From Pseudomonas sp. efr-133-TYG-5 (GTDB lineage Bacteria > Pseudomonadota > Gammaproteobacteria > Pseudomonadales > Pseudomonadaceae): a stretch of DNA of 64,000 nt. The stretch lies in NCBI RefSeq assembly GCF_030209175.1, contig NZ_JARVSM010000001.1, positions 1,054,001 to 1,118,000 on the forward strand, read 5' to 3'. Both the position numbers and the translations under genes were made by a program. Shown here piece by piece: positions 8,469 through 20,349 of the stretch (positions are counted from its first letter, which is position 1; every line of letters begins with the position of its first letter). The notes below the pieces were generated by a model, which saw only the letters and a program-made list of their open reading frames with translations, ran no database searches and had not been told where the DNA came from.

Positions 8469-9713
8469 TCAGTCGACCTTCGACAAACCGGTCAGCCACT
8501 CGCGGCCCTTGAGCATGCCGTGCCAGTAGAACCACGGCAGCAGCGTCGCCTTCAGCCACCACGCGGAGCGCCGCGGCACGGTCGGGTCGAGGGCAAAGGT
8601 CGGCAGCAACTTCCCGCCGTAGCCGAACTCGGCGAGGATCACCTTGCCCTTCTCCACCGTCAGCGGGCACGAGCCGTAACCGTCGTACTTCAGTGGCAGC
8701 GGTCGTTGCTTGCGCAGGGCCAGCAGATTTTCCGCGACCACCACGACCTGCTTGCGCACCGCCGCAGCCGTTTTCGCGTTAGTCGTGCCGCAGATGTCAC
8801 CGAGGCCGAACACCTCGGGGTAACGCGGATGTTGCAGGCTGTGCGGGTTGACTTCGCACCAGCCAGCAGCGTCGGCCAGCGCACTGTGCGCGATGAAATC
8901 CGGTGAGACCTGCGGCGGCACCACATGCAGCAGATCGAAGGTTTTCGCCTGTGTGGTGACGTTGCCGGCAGCATCCTTGATCTCGAACCAGGCGGTTTTC
9001 GCCGGGCCGTCGACCTTGACCAGGTTGGCGTTGAAGGCCAGTTGCGCGTTGTACTTTTCGATGTACTTCATCAGTGGCGCAACGAACGTCGCAACGCCGA
9101 ACAGCGCCGCGCCGGCCAGGTTGAATTCCACCGCTACCTTGTTCAGCACACCGGTCCTGCGCCAGTGATCGCACGACAGGTACAACGCCTTCTGCGGCGC
9201 GCCGGCACATTTGATCGGCATCGCCGGCTGAGTGAACAGCGCCTTGCCGCCGCGCAGTTTCTGCACCTGATCCCAGGTGTATTGCGAATGCTGATAGCTG
9301 TAGTTGGAGGTCACGCCGTGCTGGCCGAGGCTTTCCTGCAGGCCTTCGATCTTCTCCCAGGCCAGACGCAGGCCGGGGCAGACGATCAGGTTCCGGTAGG
9401 AGACGGTGCGTTGATCGTTGAGGGTCAACTGGCGCTTGTCCGGGTCGACAGCGGTCACCGCCGCCTGAATCCAGGTGGCCTGACGCGGCATCACCTTGCT
9501 CATCGGCCGGGCAGTGTCCCTGGCGTCGTAGGCGCCACCGCCGACCAGCGTCCACGCCGGTTGGTAATAGTGCTGAGCGCTCGGCTCGATCACGGTGATC
9601 TGCGCAGTCGGATCACGCTTGAGCAGACTGGCGACGAAACCGATGCCGGCGGTGCCGCCGCCGATGACCACGATGTCCGCACTGATGGATGGGCCCCAGT
9701 GTTGATCGTTCAT
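8469..9713 (-). CDS. sqr: Type II-like sulfide:quinone oxidoreductase (FAD)
   Basis: A 414-residue flavoprotein of the pyridine nucleotide-disulfide oxidoreductase fold. The N-terminal ADIVVIGGGTAGIG binds FAD, YYQPAWTLVGGG is characteristic of SQR-like proteins, and GLGDICGTTNAKTAAAVRKQ is the C-terminal FAD motif. Cys169 (PIKCAG) and Cys349 (YGSCPLT) are placed like the redox cysteine pair of mitochondrial-type SQR. The enzyme oxidises sulfide to persulfide and passes electrons to quinone at the membrane. The flanking TSUP permease, persulfide-dioxygenase-like hydrolase and BigR-type regulator support this role over a generic NADH dehydrogenase. Confidence 0.88.
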   Translation of the reverse strand: MNDQHWGPSISADIVVIGGGTAGIGFVASLLKRDPTAQITVIEPSAQHYYQPAWTLVGGGAYDARDTARPMSKVMPRQATWIQAAVTAVDPDKRQLTLNDQRTVSYRNLIVCPGLRLAWEKIEGLQESLGQHGVTSNYSYQHSQYTWDQVQKLRGGKALFTQPAMPIKCAGAPQKALYLSCDHWRRTGVLNKVAVEFNLAGAALFGVATFVAPLMKYIEKYNAQLAFNANLVKVDGPAKTAWFEIKDAAGNVTTQAKTFDLLHVVPPQVSPDFIAHSALADAAGWCEVNPHSLQHPRYPEVFGLGDICGTTNAKTAAAVRKQVVVVAENLLALRKQRPLPLKYDGYGSCPLTVEKGKVILAEFGYGGKLLPTFALDPTVPRRSAWWLKATLLPWFYWHGMLKGREWLTGLSKVD

Positions 9714-9766
9714 TGCTTGTTCCTTATGGCTGCACGCAAGGATTTTTTCGAATCAAACCACTCACC

Positions 9767-9860
9767 CTGTGGGAGCTGGCTTGCCAGCGAAAGGGACTTG
9801 TCAGCCGCTATTGATGGCGACTGACACTCCGCCATCGCTGGCAAGCCAGCTCCCCCAGGG
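9767..9860. repeat. Inverted pair of REP elements
   Basis: GGGAGCTGGCTTGCCAGCG (from 9772) and its exact reverse complement CGCTGGCAAGCCAGCTCCC (from 9837) form a head-to-head REP pair in the 169-base gap between sqr and the ArsR-type regulator gene. The pair could fold into a long hairpin and insulate the two genes. No coding capacity is evident here. Confidence 0.75.
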
Positions 9861-9882
9861 TTTGTATTGTGGTGGCTGACAT

Positions 9883-10224
9883 TTATTGATGGCCGAGACT
9901 TTTCAGCACCGCCCCGCAATACAGCCCGGACAGGGTCTTCATCACCTGAATCACTTCAGGACTGGCCAGACCGTAGAAGATGTACTTGCCTTCACGTCGG
10001 GTCGCTACCAGGCCTTCATCGCGCAGGATGCCCAATTGCTGGGACAGGGTTGGCTGGCGCACGCCGGTCATTTTTTCCAGTTCGCCGACATTGCGCTCGC
10101 CCTGGGTCAGCTGGCACAGGATCAACAGGCGATCCTCATTGGCCAGCGCCTTGAGCAGCGCGCAGGCCTTGGAGGCGGACGCCCGCAACTGGGCAACTTC
10201 ACATTCGGTCAGACTGGATTGCAT
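9883..10224 (-). CDS. bigR: ArsR-family persulfide-responsive repressor (BigR/SqrR-like)
   Basis: A 113-residue winged-helix repressor; the ATG at 10224 is used, although a GTG two codons upstream is possible. The recognition region is VRQPTLSQQLGILRDEGLVATRREGKYIFYGL. Cys37 (LILCQL) and Cys103 (LYCGAV) are 66 residues apart, the same spacing as the redox pair that forms a polysulfide bridge in BigR and SqrR, and there is no arsenic or zinc site. The gene sits between sqr on the same strand and the divergent persulfide-dioxygenase-like gene, so it probably represses both until sulfide or persulfide oxidises it. Confidence 0.85.
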   Translation of the reverse strand: MQSSLTECEVAQLRASASKACALLKALANEDRLLILCQLTQGERNVGELEKMTGVRQPTLSQQLGILRDEGLVATRREGKYIFYGLASPEVIQVMKTLSGLYCGAVLKSLGHQ

Positions 10225-10257
10225 TTGCACGATGCCTTCAACGTCACTTAAGCTGCG

Positions 10258-10283
10258 AACATTATGTTTTTAGATAAAGTGTT
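10258..10283. promoter_or_regulatory. Candidate BigR-type operator in divergent promoter
   Basis: An AT-rich imperfect palindrome with ends AACATTAT and AAAGTGTT lies in the 91-base gap between the divergent regulator and persulfide-dioxygenase-like genes. AT-rich dyads are typical of BigR/SqrR operators. It is the only AT-rich block in the gap and probably overlaps both promoters. Inferred from position and composition. Confidence 0.45.
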
Positions 10284-10315
10284 GCAACCCATTTCCCTCG
10301 CTCAGGTTGGTGTCC

Positions 10316-11179
10316 ATGCCCGCGCAGATTGAAGCTTTCCTCGACCCCGCCTCCTCGACCTACAGCTATGTGGTCTACGAAGCCGATGGCGGGCAGTGTG
10401 CAATCGTCGATCCGGTACTCGATTACGACGGCGCTGCCGGTCGCACCGGCACCGTGCAGGCCGACAAAATCGTCACCTTCGTCCGTGAACACCGCTTGCA
10501 GGTGCAGTGGCTGCTGGAAACCCATGCCCACGCCGATCACCTGTCTGCCGCGCCGTACCTGCGCCGCGAACTGGGCGGCAAAATTGCGATCGGCCAGTCG
10601 ATCAGCAAAGTGCAGAACGTGTTCAAGGCGCTGTTCAACCTGGAGCCGGAATTCTGCGTCGACGGCTCGCAGTTCGATCACCTGTTCGCGCCGAACGAGT
10701 CGTTCAAGATCGGCAACCTCAAGGCCACCGCCTTGCACGTGCCCGGCCACACCCCGGCGGACATGGCTTACCTGATCGACGGCGAACAGATTCTGGTCGG
10801 CGACACGCTGTTCATGCCCGACGTCGGCACCGCCCGCTGCGACTTCCCCGGCGGCGACGCGCATCAGCTGTTCAACTCGATCCACAAACTGCTGGCCTTC
10901 CCTGCCAGCGTGAAGCTCTACGTCTGCCACGACTACCCGCCGGAAGGCCGCGAGTCGCAGTGCCAAACCACCGTCGGCGAGCAGCGCAAAAGCAATATTC
11001 ATGTGCATGACGGGATTGATGAGGCCGCGTTCGTCGAGATGCGCACAAAGCGTGATGCCGGGCTGGGCATGCCGACGCTGTTGCTGCCGGCGATTCAGGT
11101 GAATGTGCGGGCGGGGAATTTTCCCGCGGCCGAAGACAACGGCGTCGTGTATCTGAAGGTGCCGATCAACCAGCTTTAA
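10316..11179 (+). CDS. Persulfide dioxygenase-like metallo-beta-lactamase-fold hydrolase (Blh/ETHE1 type)
   Basis: A 287-residue metallo-beta-lactamase-fold protein. Metal ligands are in THAHADH (His70, His72, Asp74, His75), VPGHTPAD (His145), GDTLF (Asp163) and CHDYPP (His205), the pattern of mononuclear-iron ETHE1 and Blh persulfide dioxygenases. [12 protein letters not shown] is also typical of this group. The ATG at 10316 is used because TTG and GTG codons just upstream lack good spacing to CAGG. It would oxidise the persulfide made by SQR to sulfite, completing the detoxification route with the TSUP exporter. A glyoxalase II role is unlikely given the neighbours. Confidence 0.85.
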   Translation: MPAQIEAFLDPASSTYSYVVYEADGGQCAIVDPVLDYDGAAGRTGTVQADKIVTFVREHRLQVQWLLETHAHADHLSAAPYLRRELGGKIAIGQSISKVQNVFKALFNLEPEFCVDGSQFDHLFAPNESFKIGNLKATALHVPGHTPADMAYLIDGEQILVGDTLFMPDVGTARCDFPGGDAHQLFNSIHKLLAFPASVKLYVCHDYPPEGRESQCQTTVGEQRKSNIHVHDGIDEAAFVEMRTKRDAGLGMPTLLLPAIQVNVRAGNFPAAEDNGVVYLKVPINQL

Positions 11180-11664
11180 CTGCCCAGCGTCAAACCATTC
11201 GCCGGCAACGGCAGCGCCGTCTTGTAGCGCACCTGCTTCAAGGCAAAACTGGAGCGAATGTTCGCCACCCCCGGCACCTTGGTCAGAAAGTCCATCATGA
11301 AGCGCTCCAGCGACTGAATGGTCGGCACCAGAACGCGGATCAGGTAATCCGGGTCGCCGGCCATCAGGTAGCACTCCATGACCTCCGGGCGGTCGGAAAT
11401 CGCCTCTTCGAAATGCTGCAACGCTTCCTCGACCTGCTTTTCCAGGCTGACGTGAATGAACACGTTGACATGCAGCCCCAGCAGGTCGGCGTCGAGCAGC
11501 GTCACCTGCTCGCGAATCAGCCCCAGTTCCTCCATGGCCTTGACCCGGTTGAAACACGGCGTCGGCGACAGATTCACCGAGCGCGCGAGGTCGGCGTTGG
11601 TGATGCGCGCGTTCTCCTGAAGGCTGTTGAGAATGCCGATATCGGTACGGTCCAGTTTGCGCAT
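11176..11664 (-). CDS. bkdR: Lrp/AsnC-family activator of the bkd operon
   Basis: A 162-residue Lrp-type regulator: an N-terminal helix-turn-helix ([30 protein letters not shown]) and a C-terminal RAM ligand domain with [17 protein letters not shown]. It is transcribed divergently from bkdA1 with a gap of about 185 bases. In P. putida BkdR activates bkd transcription in the presence of branched-chain amino acids, and the sequence and position here match it. Its stop codon overlaps the end of the convergent hydrolase gene by four bases. Confidence 0.93.
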   Translation of the reverse strand: MRKLDRTDIGILNSLQENARITNADLARSVNLSPTPCFNRVKAMEELGLIREQVTLLDADLLGLHVNVFIHVSLEKQVEEALQHFEEAISDRPEVMECYLMAGDPDYLIRVLVPTIQSLERFMMDFLTKVPGVANIRSSFALKQVRYKTALPLPANGLTLGS

Positions 11665-13085
<1,421 letters not shown>

Positions 13086-13086
13086 C

Positions 13087-14145
13087 ATGAACGATCACAA
13101 CAACAATATTCAGTTGGAAACCGCCATGACCACGACCACCATGACCATGATCCAGGCCCTGCGCTCGGCCATGGATGTGATGCTTGAGCGTGACGACAAT
13201 GTGGTGGTATTCGGTCAGGACGTCGGCTACTTCGGCGGCGTGTTCCGTTGCACCGAAGGCCTGCAGACCAAGTACGGCACCTCGCGGGTGTTCGACGCGC
13301 CGATCTCCGAGAGCGGCATCGTCGGCGTCGCCGTCGGCATGGGCGCCTACGGTTTGCGTCCGGTGGCCGAGATCCAGTTCGCCGACTATGTCTACCCGGC
13401 GTCCGACCAGATCATTTCCGAAGCGGCGCGCCTGCGTTATCGCTCGGCCGGCGAATTCACCGCACCGATGACCCTGCGCATGCCTTGCGGCGGCGGCATC
13501 TACGGCGGCCAGACCCACAGCCAGAGCATCGAGGCGATGTTCACCCAGGTCTGCGGCCTGCGCACGGTGATGCCATCCAACCCGTACGACGCCAAGGGCC
13601 TGCTGATCGCTTCCATCGAAAACGATGACCCGGTGATCTTCCTCGAGCCCAAACGCCTGTACAACGGCCCGTTCGACGGCCATCACGACCGCCCGGTAAC
13701 CCCGTGGTCGAAACACCCGGCCGCGCAAGTGCCGGACGGTTACTACACCGTGCCGCTGGACGTTGCCGCGATTACCCGGCCGGGCAAGGACGTCACCGTG
13801 CTGACCTACGGCACCACCGTGTACGTGTCGCAAGTCGCCGCTGAAGAAAGCGGCGTCGACGCCGAAGTCATCGACCTGCGCAGCCTGTGGCCGCTGGACC
13901 TGGACACCATCGTCAAATCGGTGAAGAAGACCGGCCGTTGCGTGGTGGTGCACGAAGCCACCCGCACCTGCGGTTTCGGCGCCGAACTGGTGTCGCTGGT
14001 GCAGGAGCACTGCTTCCATCACCTGGAAGCGCCGATCGAACGCGTCACCGGTTGGGACACGCCCTACCCGCACGCGCAGGAGTGGGCGTATTTCCCTGGG
14101 CCGTCCCGAGTGGGCGCGGCGTTGAAACGGGTCATGGAGGTCTGA
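13087..14145 (+). CDS. bkdA2: Branched-chain 2-oxoacid dehydrogenase E1 beta subunit
   Basis: A 352-residue transketolase-like beta subunit. VVVFGQDVGYFGGVFRCTEGL and the central VPSNPYDAKGLL-like segment (VMPSNPYDAKGLL) are typical, and the C-terminal transketolase domain ends with a WDTPYPHAQEWAYFPGPSR segment. The N-terminus (MNDHNNNIQLETAM) matches the P. putida BkdA2 start, supporting the ATG at 13087. It forms the E1 heterotetramer with BkdA1. bkdB begins immediately after its stop codon. Confidence 0.97.
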   Translation: MNDHNNNIQLETAMTTTTMTMIQALRSAMDVMLERDDNVVVFGQDVGYFGGVFRCTEGLQTKYGTSRVFDAPISESGIVGVAVGMGAYGLRPVAEIQFADYVYPASDQIISEAARLRYRSAGEFTAPMTLRMPCGGGIYGGQTHSQSIEAMFTQVCGLRTVMPSNPYDAKGLLIASIENDDPVIFLEPKRLYNGPFDGHHDRPVTPWSKHPAAQVPDGYYTVPLDVAAITRPGKDVTVLTYGTTVYVSQVAAEESGVDAEVIDLRSLWPLDLDTIVKSVKKTGRCVVVHEATRTCGFGAELVSLVQEHCFHHLEAPIERVTGWDTPYPHAQEWAYFPGPSRVGAALKRVMEV

Positions 14146-15426
14146 ATGGGCACGCACGTTATCAAGATGCCGGACATCGGCGAAGGCATCGCAGAAGTCG
14201 AACTGTCGCAGTGGCACGTCAAGGTCGGTGACCTGGTCGTCGAAGACCAGGTGCTGGCCGATGTCATGACCGACAAGGCCATGGTCGATATTCCGTCGCC
14301 GGTCCACGGCAAGGTCATCGCCCTTGGCGGTCAGCCGGGTGAAGTGATGGCGGTCGGCAGTGTGCTGATCAGCATTGAAGTCGAAGGCGCCGGCAATCTG
14401 AAAGAGTCCGCCGCGCCAGCGCCTGTGGCTGCGAAAGAGCCGCCTGCTGCAGCGCAAGTTGAAGTCGCAGTCGAGAGCAAGCCTGCCGCCGCGGCTGCTC
14501 CGCGTCCGGCAGCGGTGTGCCAGGGCCCGATGGTTGCCCGCGAGGCCGATGAGCGTCCACTCGCCTCGCCTGCCGTGCGCAAGCACGCGTTGGACCTGGG
14601 CATTCAACTGCGTCTGGTGCGTGGCAGCGGCCCGGCCGGGCGCATCCTGCACGACGACCTCGAGGCCTATCTGGCGCAGGGTCAGTCCAACGCTTCGGCG
14701 CCGGCAGCTGCGGCGTACGCCCAGCGCAACGACGAAGAACAGATTCCAGTGATCGGCATGCGCCGCAAGATCGCCCAGCGCATGCAGGATGCCACGCAGC
14801 GCGCCGCACACTTCAGCTACGTCGAGGAAATCGACGTCACCGCCATTGAAGAGCTGCGCGCCCACCTCAACGAAAAACATGGCGCCAGCCGTGGCAAGTT
14901 GACCCTGTTGCCGTTCCTCGTGCGCGCATTGGTCGTGGCCCTGCGCGACTTCCCGCAGATGAACGCCCGCTACGACGACGAAGCGCAGGTCATCACCCGC
15001 CTCGGCGCGGTGCATGTCGGTGTCGCCACGCAGAGCGACGTCGGCCTGATGGTGCCGGTGGTGCGTCACGCCGAGGCGCGCAGCCTGTGGGACAGCGCCG
15101 CGGAAATCTCCCGCCTGGCCAATGCCGCACGCAATGGCAAGGCCAGCCGCGATGAACTGTCCGGCTCGACCATCACCCTGACAAGCCTCGGCGCGTTGGG
15201 CGGCATCGTCAGTACGCCGGTGCTGAACCTGCCGGAAGTAGCGATTGTCGGCGTGAACAAAATCGTCGAGCGGCCGATGGTGGTCAAAGGCCAGGTGGTG
15301 ATCCGCAAGATGATGAACTTGTCCAGTTCCTTCGATCACCGCGTGGTCGACGGCATGGACGCGGCACTCTTCATCCAGGCCATTCGCGGCCTGCTCGAAC
15401 AACCCGCGACCCTGTTTGTGGAGTGA
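14146..15426 (+). CDS. bkdB: Branched-chain 2-oxoacid dehydrogenase E2 (lipoamide acyltransferase)
   Basis: A 426-residue E2 core protein. It has one lipoyl domain (residues 1-80, lipoyl lysine Lys44 in [10 protein letters not shown]), an Ala/Pro/Glu-rich linker (about 85-125), a peripheral subunit-binding domain ([32 protein letters not shown], about 140-175) and the acyltransferase domain with the catalytic [11 protein letters not shown] near the C-terminus. It transfers the branched acyl group to CoA and is the scaffold for E1 and LpdV. Confidence 0.97.
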   Translation: MGTHVIKMPDIGEGIAEVELSQWHVKVGDLVVEDQVLADVMTDKAMVDIPSPVHGKVIALGGQPGEVMAVGSVLISIEVEGAGNLKESAAPAPVAAKEPPAAAQVEVAVESKPAAAAAPRPAAVCQGPMVAREADERPLASPAVRKHALDLGIQLRLVRGSGPAGRILHDDLEAYLAQGQSNASAPAAAAYAQRNDEEQIPVIGMRRKIAQRMQDATQRAAHFSYVEEIDVTAIEELRAHLNEKHGASRGKLTLLPFLVRALVVALRDFPQMNARYDDEAQVITRLGAVHVGVATQSDVGLMVPVVRHAEARSLWDSAAEISRLANAARNGKASRDELSGSTITLTSLGALGGIVSTPVLNLPEVAIVGVNKIVERPMVVKGQVVIRKMMNLSSSFDHRVVDGMDAALFIQAIRGLLEQPATLFVE

Positions 15427-15430
15427 TGCC

Positions 15431-16804
<1,374 letters not shown>

Positions 16805-16812
16805 CGCCCAGC

Positions 16813-16949
16813 TTTTGTGGTGAGGGAGATTGCTCCCGCAGGGCTGCGAAGCGGCCCCAAACCCTGCCACTGCGGTACACCTGATGCACCGCGATGGCCG
16901 GTTTTACCAGTGCTGCACTGGAGCGGGAGCAAGCTCCCTCGCCACAAAA
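16813..16949. repeat. Inverted REP-like pair after lpdV
   Basis: TTTTGTGGTGAGGGAGATTG continuing to CTCCCGC (16813-16839) is mirrored by GCGGGAGCAAGCTCCCTCGC and CACAAAA (16923-16949), with 25 of 27 positions complementary. The pair occupies most of the 316-base gap between lpdV and ilvE and could form a long stem. The remaining bases before ilvE should hold its promoter. No gene is evident. Confidence 0.7.
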
Positions 16950-17120
16950 GAGCAGAAAGATAGAGGAATGATGGGAATTTAATAAGCAAGCTACGATTTT
17001 TGCCAATCCCCCCATCGTCCGGGCTGCGAAACCGCTCAAGAATGAAGTATTGTTGTGCCCATCCAAAAAACGTCAGAAGCCTTGAACCGTTTCGACGGTT
17101 GTTCAGTGATAGAGGGTGTC

Positions 17121-18140
17121 ATGGGTAACGAAAGCATCAACTGGGACAAGCTGGGTTTTGATTACATCAAGACCGACAAACGCTATCTGTCGTACTTTCA
17201 CAATGGCGAGTGGGACAAAGGCACCCTGACCGAAGACAACGTGCTGCACATCAGCGAAGGCTCGACGGCCCTTCACTATGGCCAGCAGTGCTTCGAAGGC
17301 CTCAAGGCCTATCGTTGCAAGGACGGCTCGATCAACCTGTTCCGCCCGGACCAGAACGCCGCACGCATGCAGCGCAGCTGCGCCCGTCTGCTGATGCCGC
17401 ATGTCTCGACCGAGCAGTTCATCGAAGCGTGCAAGCAAGTGGTTCGCGCCAACGAGCGCTTCATCCCGCCTTACGGCACCGGCGGCGCGCTGTACCTGCG
17501 CCCGTTCGTGATCGGCGTGGGTGACAACATCGGCGTGCGTACCGCGCCGGAGTTCATCTTCTCGGTGTTTGCGATTCCGGTCGGCGCCTACTTCAAGGGC
17601 GGCCTGACCCCGCACAACTTCCAGATTTCCACCTTCGACCGCGCCGCGCCTCAAGGCACCGGTGCGGCCAAGGTCGGTGGCAACTACGCTGCCAGCCTGA
17701 TGCCGGGCTCCCAGGCCAAGAAGGCGCACTTCGCCGACGCCATCTACCTGGATCCGCTGACCCACAAGAAAATCGAGGAAGTCGGCTCGGCCAACTTCTT
17801 CGGGATCACCCACGACAACAAGTTCGTCACCCCGAACTCGCCGTCGGTGCTGCCAGGCATCACCCGCCTGTCGCTGATCGAACTGGCCAAGACCCGCCTG
17901 GGCCTGGAAGTAGTCGAAGGCGACGTGTTCATCGACAAGCTGTCGGACTTCAAGGAAGCCGGCGCCTGCGGTACCGCAGCGGTGATCACCCCGATCGGTG
18001 GCATCAGCTACAACGACCACCTGCACGTGTTCCATAGCGAAACCGAAGTCGGCCCGGTCACCCAGAAGCTCTACAAGGAGCTGACCGGCGTGCAGACCGG
18101 CGACGTCGAAGCGCCAGCGGGCTGGATCGTCAAGGTTTGA
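17121..18140 (+). CDS. ilvE: Branched-chain amino acid aminotransferase (fold-type IV PLP enzyme)
   Basis: A 339-residue aminotransferase interconverting valine, leucine and isoleucine with their 2-oxoacids. The start at 17121 follows AGAGGGTG and gives MGNESINWDKLGFDYIKTD, as in the P. putida enzyme. Key segments are FEGLKAYRCKDGSINLFRP, GALYLRPFVIG, KVGGNYAASLMPG with the PLP lysine region, EEVGSANFFGI and the phosphate-binding ACGTAAVITPIG. It follows the bkd operon, so transamination and oxidative decarboxylation genes are neighbours, but it has its own promoter region and terminator. Confidence 0.95.
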   Translation: MGNESINWDKLGFDYIKTDKRYLSYFHNGEWDKGTLTEDNVLHISEGSTALHYGQQCFEGLKAYRCKDGSINLFRPDQNAARMQRSCARLLMPHVSTEQFIEACKQVVRANERFIPPYGTGGALYLRPFVIGVGDNIGVRTAPEFIFSVFAIPVGAYFKGGLTPHNFQISTFDRAAPQGTGAAKVGGNYAASLMPGSQAKKAHFADAIYLDPLTHKKIEEVGSANFFGITHDNKFVTPNSPSVLPGITRLSLIELAKTRLGLEVVEGDVFIDKLSDFKEAGACGTAAVITPIGGISYNDHLHVFHSETEVGPVTQKLYKELTGVQTGDVEAPAGWIVKV

Positions 18141-18160
18141 ACTGACGGCCGCTGATGCAC

Positions 18161-18198
18161 AAAAGCCCGCCATCAAGTGATTGATGGCGGGCTTTGTG
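18161..18198 (+). terminator. Rho-independent terminator after ilvE
   Basis: AGCCCGCCATCAA (18164-18176), loop GTGA, and TTGATGGCGGGCT (18181-18193) form a perfect 13-bp stem followed by a T-rich TTGTGTTTCTT stretch. It is 20 bases after the ilvE stop codon. Confidence 0.9.
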
Positions 18199-18303
18199 TT
18201 TCTTGAACCGCAGAATCCGAGGATCGCCGCCCGATAGCGCCTGCAGGAGAAACGCGGTGCCCCTTGTAGGAGCTGCCGCAGGTGGCGATATTCTTCGGAT
18301 CTT

Positions 18304-19125
18304 CTACTTCAACGCAATACGCTTGCCGCCCCGTGCGGCAATCCCGCTGGCCTGGCCGTTCTGCTGCTTGCCCATCCGCGCCTGGGTAATCAGTCCGGGA
18401 ATCAACTCGCCCTCCGGCAGGTTTTTCCAGAACCGCGTCGGCAAGTGCCCCTGCATGACCTTCTCGTTCAACCGCGCCGGATTGAAGATGTGACTGTAAT
18501 AAGTCAACCACAATTCGCCATGCGGGTCGTCGACGTTCTGTGCCAGTTGTTGCCACTCAAGCGGACAGCGGCGTTGATGAAGCAACTGCTCGCCATCGTA
18601 ATAAACCCCGTCGCGCGGGGTGGCGATCAGCCAGGAATGGCGACCCATGCGCCCGACAAAATGCTCGCTGGCACTGTGCAGAATGTCATGCGCCGGCTCA
18701 TGCCAGGCCACATATTGCGGGCCGGGACTGCCCGCCGGTCGTTCGATGAAGCGCACGAACGCGTGCAAGTGATGGGCTTCGCGCTGCACCTGCTTGATCC
18801 GCCGCTGCAGCTCGCTGCCCAGCTGGTCGCCGGCCATCATTGCCGTGCGGTCACCGTGACTGACCCGCCACAGCACTTCGTACAACAGGCTCCAGCGCTG
18901 CTCGCCGCGATAGCGCGCGGCGCGTTCCAGGGTGTCGAGCAACGCCCGCGGGATCCGTGCCTGAAACGGCCCCTGCCCCTCTGGAACCGAATGCTCACTG
19001 GCAAACAGATCCCCGACACCTTCCGCCGCCCAGCTGACCAGACTTGGGTCGACCTCATGGCTGAGCAGCCATCGCGCCTGCTGGCGCCAGGTAGCGAACA
19101 GATCGTCGCAATCGAGGTTGATCAT
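18304..19125 (-). CDS. TIGR03915/DUF4130-type putative DNA repair protein
   Basis: A 273-residue protein recognised as the DUF4130 partner of the radical-SAM DNA-repair family; in other bacteria this domain is often fused to a UdgX-type uracil-DNA glycosylase, and here it is unfused. Conserved parts include the Arg/His/Glu-rich HHLHAFVRFIER segment and WLTYYSHIFNPARLNEKVMQGHLPTRFWKNLPEG. The start at 19125 overlaps the upstream radical-SAM gene as ATGA; the GTG at 19131 is an alternative. The two are translationally coupled. Biochemical activity is not established, and the repair label rests on family association. Confidence 0.8.
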   Translation of the reverse strand: MINLDCDDLFATWRQQARWLLSHEVDPSLVSWAAEGVGDLFASEHSVPEGQGPFQARIPRALLDTLERAARYRGEQRWSLLYEVLWRVSHGDRTAMMAGDQLGSELQRRIKQVQREAHHLHAFVRFIERPAGSPGPQYVAWHEPAHDILHSASEHFVGRMGRHSWLIATPRDGVYYDGEQLLHQRRCPLEWQQLAQNVDDPHGELWLTYYSHIFNPARLNEKVMQGHLPTRFWKNLPEGELIPGLITQARMGKQQNGQASGIAARGGKRIALK

Positions 19126-20342
19126 CCCCACAACCCCATCTGCTGCGGCAGCGGCCGGTCACGCAGTTGCTGATAGAGCATCTGGCTGGTGACTTCCGCC
19201 TGCTGCGGGTGATAGTCGCTGGTGATGAAAAACGGCTTGGCCTTGGCCAGCACACAGCGCATGCGGGCCAGGTCTTCGTAGCGAATGCGCCGCTGCCGGC
19301 GCAGTTCCACCAGCCGCTCGGTGGTACGCAGGCCGATGCCGGGAATGCGCGAGATCAACGCCGGTTCGGCGCGGTTCAGGTCCAGCGGAAACACCTCGCG
19401 ATTCTGCAGCGCCCAGGCCAGCTTCGGGTCGATGTCCAGCGCCAGGTTGCCGGGGCCCTTGAGCAATTCCCCGGCGCTGTAGCCATAGCTGCGCAAGAGG
19501 AAATCGGCCTGATACAAACGGTGCTCGCGCATCAGCGGCGGCGCAGCCAGCGGTACGCTTTTCGGACTGTTGGGGATCGGGCTGAAGGCCGAGTAATACA
19601 CCCGGCGCAGACGAAAATTGCCGTACAACGCCTGGGCGCCATGCAGGATGGTGCTGTCGTCGGTGTCGTCGGCGCCGACGATCATCTGCGTGCTCTGCCC
19701 GGCCGGGGCGAATTTCGGTGCACGCGGCTCGTTGAGTACGGTCTGCACGCCGGTGTAGATCGTGCCCATGGCCTGCTTGATCGAACCCAGCTGTTTTTCC
19801 GGGGCCAGGGTCTGCAGGCTGGCGTCCGTCGGCAGTTCGATGTTGACGCTCAGGCGGTCGGCATAACGGCCGGCCTCGGCGATCAGCGCCGGGTCGGCTT
19901 CGGGGATGGTCTTGAGGTGGATGTAGCCACGAAATTCGTGCTCCTCGCGCAGCAGCCGCGCCACACGATTGAGCTGTTCCATGGTGTAGTCCGCCGAGCG
20001 GATGATCCCCGAGCTGAGGAACAGGCCGCTGACGCAGTTGCGCCGGTAGAAGTCCAAGGTCAGCGCCACCACCTCTTCCGGCGTGAAGCGCGCGCGGGGC
20101 ACATCGCTGGAACGGCGGTTGACGCAGTACTGGCAGTCGTAGAGGCAGAAGTTGGTCAGGAGGATTTTCAGCAGCGACACGCAGCGCCCGTCCGGCGTGT
20201 AGCTGTGGCAGATGCCCATGCCGTCGGTGGAGCCCAGGCCGCTCTTGCCCTCGGAGCTGCGCTTGGGCGCGCCGCTGCTGGCACAGGAGGCATCGTACTT
20301 GGCGGCGTCGGCGAGAATGCTGAGCTTGTCGATGATTTGCAT
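19122..20342 (-). CDS. Putative DNA modification/repair radical SAM protein (TIGR03916 type)
   Basis: A 406-residue radical SAM enzyme. The cluster cysteines are in CLYDCQYC (Cys66, Cys70, Cys73). ICHSYTPDGRCVSLLKILLTNF precedes them, and a helix-hairpin-helix-like DNA-binding element (ISRIPGIGLRTTERLVELRR, about residues 340-360) lies near the C-terminus. The start at 20342 gives the family N-terminus MQIIDKLSILADAAKYDASC. It overlaps the DUF4130 gene downstream by four bases, the usual pairing. A LexA-like palindrome lies 16 bases upstream, suggesting SOS control. Substrate unknown. Confidence 0.88.
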   Translation of the reverse strand: MQIIDKLSILADAAKYDASCASSGAPKRSSEGKSGLGSTDGMGICHSYTPDGRCVSLLKILLTNFCLYDCQYCVNRRSSDVPRARFTPEEVVALTLDFYRRNCVSGLFLSSGIIRSADYTMEQLNRVARLLREEHEFRGYIHLKTIPEADPALIAEAGRYADRLSVNIELPTDASLQTLAPEKQLGSIKQAMGTIYTGVQTVLNEPRAPKFAPAGQSTQMIVGADDTDDSTILHGAQALYGNFRLRRVYYSAFSPIPNSPKSVPLAAPPLMREHRLYQADFLLRSYGYSAGELLKGPGNLALDIDPKLAWALQNREVFPLDLNRAEPALISRIPGIGLRTTERLVELRRQRRIRYEDLARMRCVLAKAKPFFITSDYHPQQAEVTSQMLYQQLRDRPLPQQMGLWG

Positions 20343-20349
20343 GGCGTGG

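Noticed and set aside
18250..18290. Regulatory site or small RNA after ilvE
   Set aside because: It is the common pseudomonad word TTGTAGGAGCTGCCGCAGG, a dispersed repeat, not a specific site.
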